The translations under genes and the position numbers were made by a program. A DNA stretch of 64,000 nt from Paenilisteria rustica (GTDB lineage: Bacteria; Bacillota; Bacilli; Lactobacillales; Listeriaceae). The stretch covers positions 1-64,000 of the forward strand of contig NZ_JABJVM010000011.1 of assembly GCF_013820765.1 (NCBI RefSeq). Reading direction: 5' to 3'. The notes under the pieces are model-generated. The model did no database searches, was not told the DNA's origin, and saw only the letters and a list, made by a program, of their open reading frames with translations. Positions 35,254 to 43,712 of the stretch are shown here, one piece after another (within the stretch, counting starts at the first letter, position 1; each line of letters starts with the position of its first letter).

Positions 35254-36683
35254 CGTGTTAGGAGGCTTACAACCAGCGTCACGATGACATTTGCGACTAG
35301 AGGCAGGAAGCCAATATTGATATCGCTAATCGCAGTTGGTACGCCTGGAAGTAGTGTCGCGAGTGTCATGCTGTAGTTACTGATGAAAATCGTAATCAAG
35401 ATACCGACGATAATTCCAGCGAGTGCGCCTTGTTTTGTTACTGGATTACGCTTCATTAGACTGGCGAATAATGACGGACAAAGTTGCACAATCAAGCTAT
35501 AGCCGACTTGCAGAATAGCCGCGAGGGCATTTCCACCTTGAAAAACGAATAGACAGGAAATAATCGCAAGGACTGGGACGCAAAACTTGGATAGGTTCGC
35601 AATTTTTGCGTCGGGGGTGTCGGGTTTATAGCTGTAAATGATGTTTTTCGTTAGCAAGGTCGCCGCGCTCATGAGGAGCATGGAGCCTGGAACGAGGGCA
35701 GTGAGCATGCCTGCCGCGCCAATGATACCAACAAACCATGGATCGAACGTCTTCATCGCGAGTTGCAATAGGGCAAGATCGCTTGCGTCGCCTTCTAGCC
35801 CCGGAACCTGCAAAACAGCGGTAAGTCCGATAAAAATAACAAATAAGAGCATTAATGTATAGATTGGACTGATAATCGCATTTTTACGAAAGGTTCGGGC
35901 GTTTTTGGCCGTGAATGTCGATGCGAAAACTTGTGGCCACATGTAGAAACCAAGCACGTAAAATAGGACGGTCGAGATGAACCAAGTCACGGTGTAAGTC
36001 GTATGCGGAAACGTGAGTAATTCGGGTTTTACCGCTGCAATTTGGTCGAACATTTGGCCGATACCACCGTAATAATGGATTGGTAAATAGATACCCATAA
36101 AGACGATAACCGCCAGAATCATGAAGTCTTTCAGGACCGCAATCCAAGCGATGCCGCGAATACCGGAGATGACGGAATAAATAATGATGGCGATGGTTCC
36201 AACGACGACGGCAACTTTCATTGGAATTGCGCCGTATGATGTCAAGGAAACAATGATGCCAAGTCCTTTTAATTGGATGACCACGATTGGAATAATGGCA
36301 ATGACCCCAACGACGGCGACCACTACGCCGAGCAAATCACTGTTGTATTTTTTAGCGAAAAAGTCGGACTGGGAGACGAGTCGGTGTTCGTGTGCGTATT
36401 TCCAAATAAGTGGTAATAAAAAGTAGGATGTTACATAAGATAGGGCGATGTAAACCATGACGTAGACTGCGGATATCCCTTTGGAGTAGGCCCAGCCGCT
36501 TCCGCCGAGAAAGGAGAAGGTAGTGTATACTTCGCCTGCTGTGAGTAGGAATACGAAGACGGTGTTGAAACTACGTCCGCCGACTGCCCAGTTTTCTAGG
36601 TTCATTTTCTGTTTTTGGCGCGCTCTAATTCCGATGACTAAGGTGAGTATGAAAAAAGCGGTTAAAATAAGGAGTGCGATCAT
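35226..36683 (-). CDS. sodium:solute symporter (SSS family)
   Basis: A 485-residue protein with about thirteen hydrophobic segments and the SSS family pattern, including NWAVGGRSFNTVFVFLLTAG near residue 31 and GYSLIVQLCPSLFASL near 403. It is preceded by a four-base-overlapping DUF3311 gene. This pairing occurs in monocarboxylate or pantothenate-like uptake systems, so a carboxylate substrate is a reasonable guess only. A promoter with an overlapping cre-like site lies upstream of the pair. Confidence 0.88.
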   Translation of the reverse strand: MIALLILTAFFILTLVIGIRARQKQKMNLENWAVGGRSFNTVFVFLLTAGEVYTTFSFLGGSGWAYSKGISAVYVMVYIALSYVTSYFLLPLIWKYAHEHRLVSQSDFFAKKYNSDLLGVVVAVVGVIAIIPIVVIQLKGLGIIVSLTSYGAIPMKVAVVVGTIAIIIYSVISGIRGIAWIAVLKDFMILAVIVFMGIYLPIHYYGGIGQMFDQIAAVKPELLTFPHTTYTVTWFISTVLFYVLGFYMWPQVFASTFTAKNARTFRKNAIISPIYTLMLLFVIFIGLTAVLQVPGLEGDASDLALLQLAMKTFDPWFVGIIGAAGMLTALVPGSMLLMSAATLLTKNIIYSYKPDTPDAKIANLSKFCVPVLAIISCLFVFQGGNALAAILQVGYSLIVQLCPSLFASLMKRNPVTKQGALAGIIVGILITIFISNYSMTLATLLPGVPTAISDINIGFLPLVANVIVTLVVSLLTRKKLGTDTI

Positions 36684-36871
36684 TGTTCTTCCCCCTTATT
36701 TTGTTTATCGAAATGGTAGACGATGCCTAGGATGCATGTGGAGAGCAGTATTCCCGCGGCAACCCAGAATAGATTGAACGGCATGCCAAGAACCATCGGC
36801 TGGATTCGGTTGGCAAAGGGCATTCCGGCTAGTATAAAAATAAATGGAATAATGAGTAGCAGCTTGACCAT
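36680..36871 (-). CDS. DUF3311 small membrane protein
   Basis: This 63-residue protein has two transmembrane segments (about residues 3-20 and 31-53), the conserved PFNLFWVAAGILLST segment of DUF3311, and a charged C-terminus. It overlaps the SSS symporter by four bases. DUF3311 proteins are almost always encoded with such symporters and are thought to be accessory subunits. Confidence 0.88.
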   Translation of the reverse strand: MVKLLLIIPFIFILAGMPFANRIQPMVLGMPFNLFWVAAGILLSTCILGIVYHFDKQNKGEEQ

Positions 36872-36892
36872 GACAATCCCTCTTTTCCTAAT

Positions 36893-36908
36893 TGAAAACT
36901 GCTTTCAT
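36893..36908 (-). promoter_or_regulatory. cre-like catabolite control site
   Basis: On the minus strand ATGAAAGCAGTTTTCA matches the CcpA cre consensus WTGNAARCGNWWWWCA with a single mismatch (A for G at position 9). It begins at the -10 hexamer of the DUF3311-symporter promoter, a position suited to repression. Confidence 0.6.
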
Positions 36909-36935
36909 CTTACAATACTGTGCCGTTTTTTTCAA
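36907..36935 (-). promoter_or_regulatory. promoter of the DUF3311-SSS operon
   Basis: On the minus strand TTGAAA (plus 36930-36935) and TAAGAT (plus 36907-36912) are separated by 17 bases, upstream of the DUF3311 ATG. Confidence 0.7.
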
Positions 36936-37024
36936 TGGGGAAACGCTTTTGTTTTTCGGTTAGCTTTGATAGAATAGGATTGTATAAAGAATCACAAATG
37001 AAGCGTGAAGAGGAGACGAATAGA

Positions 37025-37585
37025 ATGGCAATTGACATGTATTTTGATGATCCGGAAGTTGGGCCAGACCGCAAGACGAGCCATCCGCATTTTGTGGCGC
37101 ATTTTAAATCAGACTTTTATTTCGATTGTGGGGACGAGGAAGCGCCGTTTGGAAGTGATGAAGGTGCGGATGTATTGGTCGCGTTGGAGGAATTTTTTCA
37201 AGATAAGGAAGTGGAGGGAATCAGTTTATCGGATTTTCCGAGGCATATTGTGGAGGATCAGTGGGGCATGACGTATTTTCCTCCGAAAGATATGGATGAA
37301 GGTTCGCTTGCTAAGTTGCTTGCGGCGAGTGAGCATGATGTGTGGCAGTCGGATCAGGTTGTTCTGGCAACGGCATTTGGGCAAATCAAGATAACAGGGT
37401 ATATTATTCCTGCGCTGAAGGATATGGCACATGATGCTCTTGGTCGGATGAAAGCGACGAATGATCTTTTAGGGCACGAAGATGAATTCGGTTACTATGA
37501 CAAAATGTTGTATGATTTGATGACATTTGATAAGACTTATGTGTCGGTACTGCCGGATCTTTGGTGTAAGAGATGTCAGATGTAA
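37025..37585 (+). CDS. hypothetical cytoplasmic protein, 186 residues
   Basis: From ATG 37025 (GAAGAGGAG nine bases upstream) the product is a soluble, acidic protein. It contains FDDPEVGPDRKTSHPHFVAH near the start and an EEFFQDKEVEGISLSDFPR segment near residue 60. No signal peptide, membrane segment or known domain was recognised. An in-frame ATG at 36998 and an earlier start are possible but have weaker translation signals. Confidence 0.65.
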   Translation: MAIDMYFDDPEVGPDRKTSHPHFVAHFKSDFYFDCGDEEAPFGSDEGADVLVALEEFFQDKEVEGISLSDFPRHIVEDQWGMTYFPPKDMDEGSLAKLLAASEHDVWQSDQVVLATAFGQIKITGYIIPALKDMAHDALGRMKATNDLLGHEDEFGYYDKMLYDLMTFDKTYVSVLPDLWCKRCQM

Positions 37586-37644
37586 GCGGGGAATAACAAG
37601 GTTTCTGGGGGAGCTTCTTTAGTATAGTTAGGAAACATAAAAAA

Positions 37645-37673
37645 TTGACTTACCCTATTTAGTAGGGTGTAAT
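37645..37673 (+). promoter_or_regulatory. promoter with palindromic operator of a toxin-antitoxin operon
   Basis: TTGACT (37645-37650) and TGTAAT (37668-37673) are 17 bases apart. The spacer holds the inverted repeat ACCCTA-TTTAG-TAGGGT (37652-37668). A palindrome between the two hexamers is where autoregulating antitoxins commonly bind. Confidence 0.65.
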
Positions 37674-37675
37674 AA

Positions 37676-37813
37676 AAGAAAGCGAGGCGGATTTCGGATT
37701 TTTTATCTGGATATCGAGAGCCATCATTTGATTCTGCTGATAACCTTACCGACGCACAGCTCAAGTATCTCGGTAAGTTCGTGTCTCAATTGAAGGAATT
37801 ATACCTTGCATGA
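37676..37813 (+). pseudogene. remnant of a HigB/RelE-type toxin gene (C-terminal part)
   Basis: An open frame without a start codon runs from just after a stop at 37673 to TGA at 37811. It encodes a tail that reads DSADNLTDAQLKYLGKF then VSQLKELYLA. This resembles the end of RelE/HigB-like toxins, which close with a KNEKxNLTxAE-type segment and a lysine/glutamate-rich helix. The body of the toxin is missing; the promoter lies directly before the remnant, so an internal deletion is likely. The antitoxin gene follows 12 bases later. Confidence 0.6.
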
Positions 37814-37825
37814 GGAGTGATGGAC

Positions 37826-38155
37826 ATGACGGAACTATTTGATTCTCTAGAAAGAGGATTGAAGCAGGCAGTTGCTCACGCGGACAATACGAAGAAAGCA
37901 CGTACTAAGAAAATCATGATTACCGAACTTCCAACTTATACAGCGAAAGATATCAAGACATTTCGTCAAAAATTGGAGCTTACGCAAAGCACTTTTGCTG
38001 AATTGATGGGTATCTCTGTCAAAACGGTAGAAGCGTGGGAGAGCGGGCGAAATAAACCAAACGGCTCAGCGTCACGCCTTCTGCAATTGCTTGAGGCGAA
38101 TCCAGAAGTATTTATGGGTGAGCTTACGATAGAAAATGCAGCGATTATACATTGA
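37826..38155 (+). CDS. HigA/NadS-type helix-turn-helix antitoxin
   Basis: The 109-residue protein has an N-terminal helix pair (MTELFDSLERGLKQAV) and a C-terminal XRE-like DNA-binding domain with LTQSTFAELMGISVKTVEAW followed by ESGRNKPNG. This is the layout of HigA/NadS antitoxins encoded after RelE/HigB toxins. The start ATG 37826 lies eight bases after GGAG; the upstream GTG and ATG at 37817 and 37820 are too close to it. As the toxin gene is truncated, this looks like an orphan antitoxin that still carries its operator. Confidence 0.8.
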   Translation: MTELFDSLERGLKQAVAHADNTKKARTKKIMITELPTYTAKDIKTFRQKLELTQSTFAELMGISVKTVEAWESGRNKPNGSASRLLQLLEANPEVFMGELTIENAAIIH

Positions 38156-38197
38156 GAAAGGTCTCGAGTTCATACTGAACTCGAGACCTTTCTCAAT
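38151..38197. terminator. perfect 22-bp hairpin between convergent genes
   Basis: Positions 38151-38172 are exactly complementary to 38176-38197, with a three-base loop. It overlaps the antitoxin stop codon and precedes the end of the minus-strand DUF898 gene. No strong T-run follows on either side, so it may act through stem strength alone or as an RNA stabiliser. Confidence 0.7.
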
Positions 38198-38204
38198 GTA
38201 TAAA

Positions 38205-38543
38205 TTAATGTACAAACGTTGTGTTTCGCGCTTTCCAATCTTCCAATTTAATGAAAACCCAGAAAGAGTAGATACCTAGCGTGATAATGATGAGCAGTAA
38301 CCATTTAATCCAATTTCCGAATAGGCCAAACGCGGAACCATTGAAGCGCATCCGGCGGCCTTCGATGACGGTATGATTGATTTTCCAACCGTAAATCATC
38401 GTCAACGCCCAGGGATAACAAATGCCTAGCGTCACAACAGTAACAAGGATTCCAAGGATACTCCAACCGATAAATTGCAGTAAGCCGCCGTCAAAAAAAG
38501 AAGTTCTTCCGTTCTTTGTTTCATAAAAATCTTCTCGAGCCAT
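38205..38543 (-). CDS. DUF898 (YjgN-like) small membrane protein
   Basis: The 112-residue product has two hydrophobic regions (about residues 22-50 and 78-97) and the DUF898 hallmarks FNGSAFGLFGNWIKWLLL and IITLGIYSFWV. Other YjgN-family proteins repeat this unit; here only one unit is present. The function is unknown. A GGTGG-type ribosome-binding site lies upstream of the ATG. Confidence 0.8.
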   Translation of the reverse strand: MAREDFYETKNGRTSFFDGGLLQFIGWSILGILVTVVTLGICYPWALTMIYGWKINHTVIEGRRMRFNGSAFGLFGNWIKWLLLIIITLGIYSFWVFIKLEDWKARNTTFVH

Positions 38544-38668
38544 ATTTAAACCACCTTCCGTATAGGTCTATTTTAACGCAAAAATCGAAAAATTGTCTAG
38601 ATTAGCCCTATCTTTCTTGTTTTATTCAAGGTACAATAAAGATAAGTCTAAATTTAAATGAGGTTTTG

Positions 38669-39148
38669 ATGTTGACAGAAAATTTTGCAGAGAAAATTGC
38701 AAGTGGGGAAAAGGCGCAGTTTAAGGTGAATCATGTGCTAGTTATTTCAAGCAGTCTCTTGTGGATTGCAATTGGATTATTGTTGTATGTTATTTTTGAT
38801 CATGTAAAGGCAGTGAATGGAACTGAAAAACTGATTTTACTGATTTTTATTGGTTTTATTGTTTTGCGACCATTATTTCGATTGCTTAATCTATCGCCGA
38901 CGCTAGAACTTTCCACAGAAGGAATGGCTTATCGTGGGGATTTTCAAGCTTGGAATCGGGTGGAGGAAGTGCGGGTTACAATACCTTCATTTAAACTTTT
39001 CTCTCAAGGTAGAATGTTGGTTTATACGAAAATCAAGGATCAGCAAGAAATGGCTTGGGATATCGTTGCCGCGGATGTGAATATGCCACTTGCGGACTTG
39101 GAAATGTTGATTAAAGAATGCATGGAATTGTATAAAACAAACGAGTAA
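38669..39148 (+). CDS. two-TM membrane protein, possible PH-like domain
   Basis: The product of about 159 residues has two transmembrane segments (about residues 24-45 and 53-72). A soluble C-terminal region (LSTEGMAYRGDFQAWNRVEE) follows that is reminiscent of bacterial PH-like domains in YcxB-type proteins. The family assignment is tentative. Starts at ATG 38669 or TTG 38672 are both possible; the latter is better spaced from AATGAGG. Confidence 0.6.
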   Translation: MLTENFAEKIASGEKAQFKVNHVLVISSSLLWIAIGLLLYVIFDHVKAVNGTEKLILLIFIGFIVLRPLFRLLNLSPTLELSTEGMAYRGDFQAWNRVEEVRVTIPSFKLFSQGRMLVYTKIKDQQEMAWDIVAADVNMPLADLEMLIKECMELYKTNE

Positions 39149-39220
39149 AGGAAGTAGAGCCAGGCTGTAGATAAACTGCTTTACGTGGGTATTCCGCCAA
39201 CTTCAGCATGACGACAAATA

Positions 39221-39265
39221 GAGCTTTTCTTGATGGATATAGTATCGTCATGAAAGGCTTTTTTT
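39221..39265 (+). terminator. terminator upstream of virA
   Basis: AGCTTTTC (39223-39230) pairs with GAAAGGCT with one wobble. The inner part of the stem adds five more pairs, and seven T residues follow. It ends transcription from the upstream membrane protein gene before the virAB promoter. Confidence 0.8.
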
Positions 39266-39287
39266 GTAACTACATCTTAAGGTCAGG

Positions 39288-39316
39288 TGGGCAGCTGCTG
39301 GCATTTAGTGTACAAT
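39288..39316 (+). promoter_or_regulatory. candidate promoter of virAB
   Basis: TGGGCA (39288-39293) and TACAAT (39311-39316) are 17 bases apart. The -35 is weak, which would suit activation by VirR, known to control this transporter in L. monocytogenes. No VirR box was identified with certainty. Confidence 0.5.
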
Positions 39317-39351
39317 GGGTAAGAGAGATTTTGGAGCGGAGGTTTCAGTGA

Positions 39352-40119
39352 ATGAGTGTTATTTTACAAGCAAAAAATGTGAGAAAAGTATACGGCTCGA
39401 AAAGTACGCTTTTTCCTGCTTTAAATAGTGTGAGTTTAGAGGTGCATGAAGGCGAATTTGTCGGTGTGATGGGTCCGAGTGGCGCTGGGAAATCGACGTT
39501 ACTAAACGTGTTGTCAACGATTGATAAGGCGACTTCGGGTAGTATTGAAATCGCTGGAAAACCGTTTGAGGATATGCGTGCGAAAGAGATGGCGATTTTT
39601 AGACGGGATAAGTTGGGTTTTATTTTTCAAGATTATAATTTGTTGGATACGATGACGATTAAGGATAATATTGCGTTGCCGTTGTCGCTTTCAAAAGTGA
39701 AGCCGAGTGAGGTGGAGACGCGTGTTGCTGAGGTGATGTGTCAGTTTGGGATTTCAGATTTGGCGGCGAAATATCCGAATCAGGTTTCTGGTGGACAGAA
39801 GCAGCGGACGGCGGTGAGCCGTGCGATGGTGACGAATCCTGCGCTGATTTTTGCGGATGAGCCAACTGGGGCGCTTGATTCGAAGGCTGCGACAAACCTG
39901 TTGGAGGGTTTGGTGCAGGCGAAGGAAGCGCGGAATGCGACGATTATGATGGTGACGCATGATGCGTTTGCGGCGAGTTTTTGTGAGCGGATTTTGTTTA
40001 TTAAGGATGGGGAGTTGTTCACGGAGATTTATCGCGGGACGGCGACTCGGAAGCAGTTTTTCCAGAAGATTTTAGATGTGTTGGCAATGCTTGGTGGTGG
40101 TTTGAATGACACTATTTAA
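39352..40119 (+). CDS. virA: VirA (AnrA) antimicrobial peptide ABC transporter, ATP-binding protein
   Basis: The 255-residue ATPase has Walker A GPSGAGKST (41-49), the signature VSGGQKQRTA (145-154) and Walker B ALIFADEPTGA (164-174). It belongs to the BceA-like group that pairs with a large FtsX-type permease. In L. monocytogenes VirAB (AnrAB) gives resistance to nisin, bacitracin and other peptides and signals through VirRS. The gene order here (virA, virB, virR, epimerase, unknown, adeC, virS) is the Listeria order. It overlaps virB by 14 bases. Confidence 0.92.
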   Translation: MSVILQAKNVRKVYGSKSTLFPALNSVSLEVHEGEFVGVMGPSGAGKSTLLNVLSTIDKATSGSIEIAGKPFEDMRAKEMAIFRRDKLGFIFQDYNLLDTMTIKDNIALPLSLSKVKPSEVETRVAEVMCQFGISDLAAKYPNQVSGGQKQRTAVSRAMVTNPALIFADEPTGALDSKAATNLLEGLVQAKEARNATIMMVTHDAFAASFCERILFIKDGELFTEIYRGTATRKQFFQKILDVLAMLGGGLNDTI

Positions 40120-42085
40120 TATTGCTTTTACGAACATGCGCAAAAATTTCGGTCAGTTTTCGATGTATCTGGGCTCTTTGATTTTGAGCGTGTTGATTTA
40201 TTTTACATTCGTTTCTTTGGCGTACACGAAAAGTATCGGTGTGATTTTTGAAAAATGGGAAATCGGTGGTCAGGGCGTATTTATGGCTGCGGCGATTGTG
40301 TTGATTTTATTTGTGGCCTTTTTTGTTTTTTATTCTAGTAATTATTTTACGCGAAGCAGGAAGCGGGAGCTGGGACTGTATTCGTTGCTTGGTTTGCGTA
40401 AGTCGCAGATTGGGCGGATTATTTTTTATGAGAATTTGATGATGCATGTTATGGCTGTCGTATCGGGTATTGTGATTGGTGTCTTCTTTTCTAAATTCTT
40501 TTCGATGTTGTTATTTTGGATCATGGATTTGTCGATTGACAGTGGTTTCACGTTTTCGGTGTCCGCCATGTTATCTACCATGCTCGTATTTGGAATTATT
40601 TTGGTTGTGACGACGGCGAATGGGTACTGGATTGTGTACCGGTATAGTATGGTCGAACTTTTTAAAGCGGATGTTCGGGAAAAAAATCCAGCGAAGGGAT
40701 CGCTTACATTATCGATCGTTGGTGTCTGTTTGATTGGATTTGGTTATTTTTTAGCGACAAGACCCGTTGAGGACTCTATTTTTTGGACGGATAATTTTTT
40801 CTTTTCGTCGATGTTGTTTATCCTATTTGGCGTGATTTTGGGAACGTGGCTAGTATTGCGCTTTTTGTTTCCATATATTGTTTATAAATTGTTTTTGCGT
40901 AAGTCCTTTTTCTATAGTGGGACGAATATTTTAACGCTTACTTGGCTGCGGTATCGCATGAAAAAAACGGCGGGGACATTGACGATGATTGCGGTACTAA
41001 GCGCGACGACATTAACGATTATTGGCACGCTGAGTTCCTTTTATACGAATATTATTTCTTTTGCGGAGAGCTCGAATCCCAATAGTTATCAGACGGCTTG
41101 GAGTACGGAGACGGAGCGAGAGGAAATTTTGGAGGCTATTCGAGAAAGTAAGTTGCATACGTTGGTGTATCATGAAGCAGTCGATGTTTATAAGGGGGAA
41201 GTGATTGATAAGGTTGATGAAAGTGTTCCTTATAGGGATCAACGGATGTCTCAATTTTCGGTGATGGGCTTGTCGGATTACAATCGATTGGCGACGAAAT
41301 TAGACAATGATTCGAAGCGAATAAAGTATTTAGCGGATGGGGAGGCTATTTTTCTTAGTCCGGTTGGTGGGTTTGAAAATAAGCAGCGCGCCGATTTGTG
41401 GATGAAGGATCCTTATACGGTGACTTTTAAGAATAACCCAGTTCAATATAGTTTGGAAATAAAAGCTATTTATAATCATGAGGTGTTTAATATGGATATG
41501 GTTTCTTCCACTTTGATTGTGAGCGATAGGATTTATCAGGAAATCAGTCAGAAAACGATGCCGAAACATATTGATATTTTCCAGGTGACAAATGAGGATA
41601 GGGCCGAGGTTTTAGATCACAGAATCCAAAAAATAATCGGCGGGAATCCTTATATGTATAATGTTAGTATGTCGAGCTTTTATTCGAATTATCATAGGAT
41701 GAGTACGCTTATCGGTGTTATTTTGTATATTGGAATGTTTATTGGGATTGTATTTTTTGCGGCGACAGGGAGTATTATTTACTTCAAACAGATTACGGAG
41801 GCTGTGGATGAAAAGCCACGGTTCGAGGTATTGCAGAAGTTGGGAATGAGCCAGAAAGAGGTCCGTTCTGTTATCGCGAAACAAGTGTTACCAGTCTTTT
41901 TGATTCCGCTTATTTTGGGTATTTGTCATAGTGTGGCAGCGTTGATTGGTTTGTCGGTGAATCTGATGTATAGTGTTGGTGCGCCGGTTATGATTAGTAC
42001 GACGATTTATACGGTGTTTTTCATTGTTTATTATTTTGTTTGTGTGAATACGTATACGAAGATGGTGGCAAGTGGTGATGATTAA
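40106..42085 (+). CDS. virB: VirB (AnrB) antimicrobial peptide ABC transporter, permease
   Basis: A 659-residue FtsX-like permease of the BceB type. It has ten expected transmembrane segments with a large extracytoplasmic domain of about 200 residues (roughly 320-530) between TM7 and TM8, the part thought to sense or bind peptides in this family. The N-terminus (FNIAFTNMRKNFGQFSMYL) is typical. It is coupled to virA by overlap, and virR follows with its own promoter. Confidence 0.92.
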   Translation: MTLFNIAFTNMRKNFGQFSMYLGSLILSVLIYFTFVSLAYTKSIGVIFEKWEIGGQGVFMAAAIVLILFVAFFVFYSSNYFTRSRKRELGLYSLLGLRKSQIGRIIFYENLMMHVMAVVSGIVIGVFFSKFFSMLLFWIMDLSIDSGFTFSVSAMLSTMLVFGIILVVTTANGYWIVYRYSMVELFKADVREKNPAKGSLTLSIVGVCLIGFGYFLATRPVEDSIFWTDNFFFSSMLFILFGVILGTWLVLRFLFPYIVYKLFLRKSFFYSGTNILTLTWLRYRMKKTAGTLTMIAVLSATTLTIIGTLSSFYTNIISFAESSNPNSYQTAWSTETEREEILEAIRESKLHTLVYHEAVDVYKGEVIDKVDESVPYRDQRMSQFSVMGLSDYNRLATKLDNDSKRIKYLADGEAIFLSPVGGFENKQRADLWMKDPYTVTFKNNPVQYSLEIKAIYNHEVFNMDMVSSTLIVSDRIYQEISQKTMPKHIDIFQVTNEDRAEVLDHRIQKIIGGNPYMYNVSMSSFYSNYHRMSTLIGVILYIGMFIGIVFFAATGSIIYFKQITEAVDEKPRFEVLQKLGMSQKEVRSVIAKQVLPVFLIPLILGICHSVAALIGLSVNLMYSVGAPVMISTTIYTVFFIVYYFVCVNTYTKMVASGDD

Positions 42086-42088
42086 GGT

Positions 42089-42117
42089 TTGAATGGTGGC
42101 CGAATTTTCTGTACAAT
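42089..42117 (+). promoter_or_regulatory. promoter of virR
   Basis: TTGAAT (42089-42094) and TACAAT (42112-42117) are separated by 17 bases, 26 bases upstream of the chosen virR start. Confidence 0.65.
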
Positions 42118-42142
42118 GGAATGAGGCGAAGGAGAGATGAGC

Positions 42143-42820
42143 ATGGTAAAGGTTTATATAGTTGAGGATGACATCGTTATTCGTGATACGATTCAGAAAC
42201 ACTTGTCAAAATGGGGATTTGAGGTCGCTGTTGTGGCTGATTATAATAATATTTTAAATGAGTTCTTGGAAGTGGAGCCGCAGTTGGTGATTCTGGATGT
42301 GAATTTGCCGTATTTTGATGGGTTTTATTGGTGTAATCAGATTCGCGAGGTCTCGAATGTTCCGATTATTTTCTTGTCGTCACGGGATTCGCGGATGGAC
42401 CAGATTATGGGTATGAATATGGGAGCGGATTATTATATTGAAAAACCGGTCGATTTGGATGTGCTGATGGCGCGGATTAATGCGCTGATTCGCCGTACGT
42501 ATTCGTATGTGGAGCTTGAGGAGCCGAACGTGATGGAGCATAATAATGTTTTCCTGCATATCGACACAAATACACTGACTTATCTCGATGAAAAAGTGGA
42601 ATTGACGAAGAATGAATTCTTGATTTTATATGAGTTATTGAAGCAAAAAGGTCGAATTGTGAGTCGCGATGAGATTATGCGTGTGCTCTGGGAAGATGAG
42701 AGCTTTGTGGATGATAATACGCTAACGGTGAATGTTGTTCGGATTCGCAAAAAGTTGACGGAAATCGGCTTGGCAAATTTTATTACAACTAAAAAAGGTC
42801 AGGGATACATGATCGAGTAA
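42143..42820 (+). CDS. virR: VirR response regulator
   Basis: An OmpR-family regulator of 225 residues. The receiver domain has the acidic pair EDD (8-10), the phosphorylation site Asp52 (VILDVNLPYFDG) and Lys near 102 (IEKPVD). The winged-helix DNA-binding domain occupies about residues 128-225. In L. monocytogenes VirR activates dltABCD, mprF and virAB, changing surface charge. The ATG at 42143 is preferred over 42137 because GGAG then lies eight bases upstream. Its kinase VirS is encoded three genes downstream rather than next to it, as usual in Listeria. Confidence 0.92.
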   Translation: MVKVYIVEDDIVIRDTIQKHLSKWGFEVAVVADYNNILNEFLEVEPQLVILDVNLPYFDGFYWCNQIREVSNVPIIFLSSRDSRMDQIMGMNMGADYYIEKPVDLDVLMARINALIRRTYSYVELEEPNVMEHNNVFLHIDTNTLTYLDEKVELTKNEFLILYELLKQKGRIVSRDEIMRVLWEDESFVDDNTLTVNVVRIRKKLTEIGLANFITTKKGQGYMIE

Positions 42821-42833
42821 GGGAGTGCTTGGT

Positions 42834-43712
42834 TTGAAAATTCTAGTTTTTGGTGGAACGCGTTTTTTTGGTAAGAAATTGGTGACGAGATTGCTTGCAG
42901 ATGGGCATGATGTGACGATTGCGACGCGGGGTAAAACGGCGGATGATTTTGGTGATACGGTGAAACGTGTAACGATGAATCGGGAATCGCGTGAGGCTTT
43001 GTTTTGTTTGGGGCAGGAGCAGTGGGATGTGGTCTATGACAATATTTGTTTTTCGCCGCAAGATGCGCTGTATTCGATTGCTGCTTTTCGGGATAAGGTT
43101 GGGAAGTATGTGTATACGTCGTCGCTTTCTGTATATCGGATGCGAGACCGCGCGCTAGTGGAAGCTGATTTTGATCCGTTCCATTATGAAATTGTGACGG
43201 GTTCGCGCGAAGATTTTGATTATGGGGAAGGGAAACGTTTGGCGGAGGCGGTTTATTTCCAAAAGGCGAACTTTCCTGTTGTAGCGGTGCGCTTTCCGAT
43301 TGTGCTTGGCGAGGATGATTACACGGGTAGACTCGAGTTTCATATCGACCATGTGCAGGCGGGAGAAGAGATTGGCATGCCGAATGAGGATGCTGAAATG
43401 GGCTTTATTTCATCGGATGAAGCGGCAGATTTCTTATGTTGGGTCGGCACGAAGTCAGATATTGTTGGGCCAATTAATGCGGCGAGTGATTCGGTGTACC
43501 AGTTGTCTGAACTGATGAACTTGATCGAGACAGCGACTGGAAAAACTGCGATCGTGGAAGAAAATACCGAAGATAATGACGATTCTCCTTTTGGCGTGGA
43601 AAAGACGTATTACTTGGATAATACGAAGGCGAACGAGGCAGGATTTGCGTTTCAAAATTTGCACGAGTGGTTGCCGAAGTTGGTGGAATCTGTTATAATG
43701 AAAAAGAAATAA
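42834..43712 (+). CDS. NAD-dependent epimerase/dehydratase family protein (lmo1744-like)
   Basis: An extended SDR protein of 292 residues with the N-terminal Rossmann motif GGTRFFG (7-13) and the catalytic-type YxxxK region near YGEGKRLAEA. It may act on a nucleotide sugar, but the substrate is unknown. The TTG at 42834 is chosen: GGGAG lies eight bases before it and the Rossmann strand then begins at once (KILVFGGT). In Listeria it is always between virR and the gene before adeC. The antisense RNA promoter of the downstream toxin module lies inside its last codons. Confidence 0.85.
   Translation: MKILVFGGTRFFGKKLVTRLLADGHDVTIATRGKTADDFGDTVKRVTMNRESREALFCLGQEQWDVVYDNICFSPQDALYSIAAFRDKVGKYVYTSSLSVYRMRDRALVEADFDPFHYEIVTGSREDFDYGEGKRLAEAVYFQKANFPVVAVRFPIVLGEDDYTGRLEFHIDHVQAGEEIGMPNEDAEMGFISSDEAADFLCWVGTKSDIVGPINAASDSVYQLSELMNLIETATGKTAIVEENTEDNDDSPFGVEKTYYLDNTKANEAGFAFQNLHEWLPKLVESVIMKKK
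43671..43699 (+). promoter_or_regulatory. promoter of the putative antitoxin RNA
   Basis: TTGCCG (43671-43676) and TATAAT (43694-43699) are 17 bases apart, and the -10 is extended by TGT. It lies inside the 3' end of the epimerase gene, and no coding sequence follows on this strand until 44235. Confidence 0.65.
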
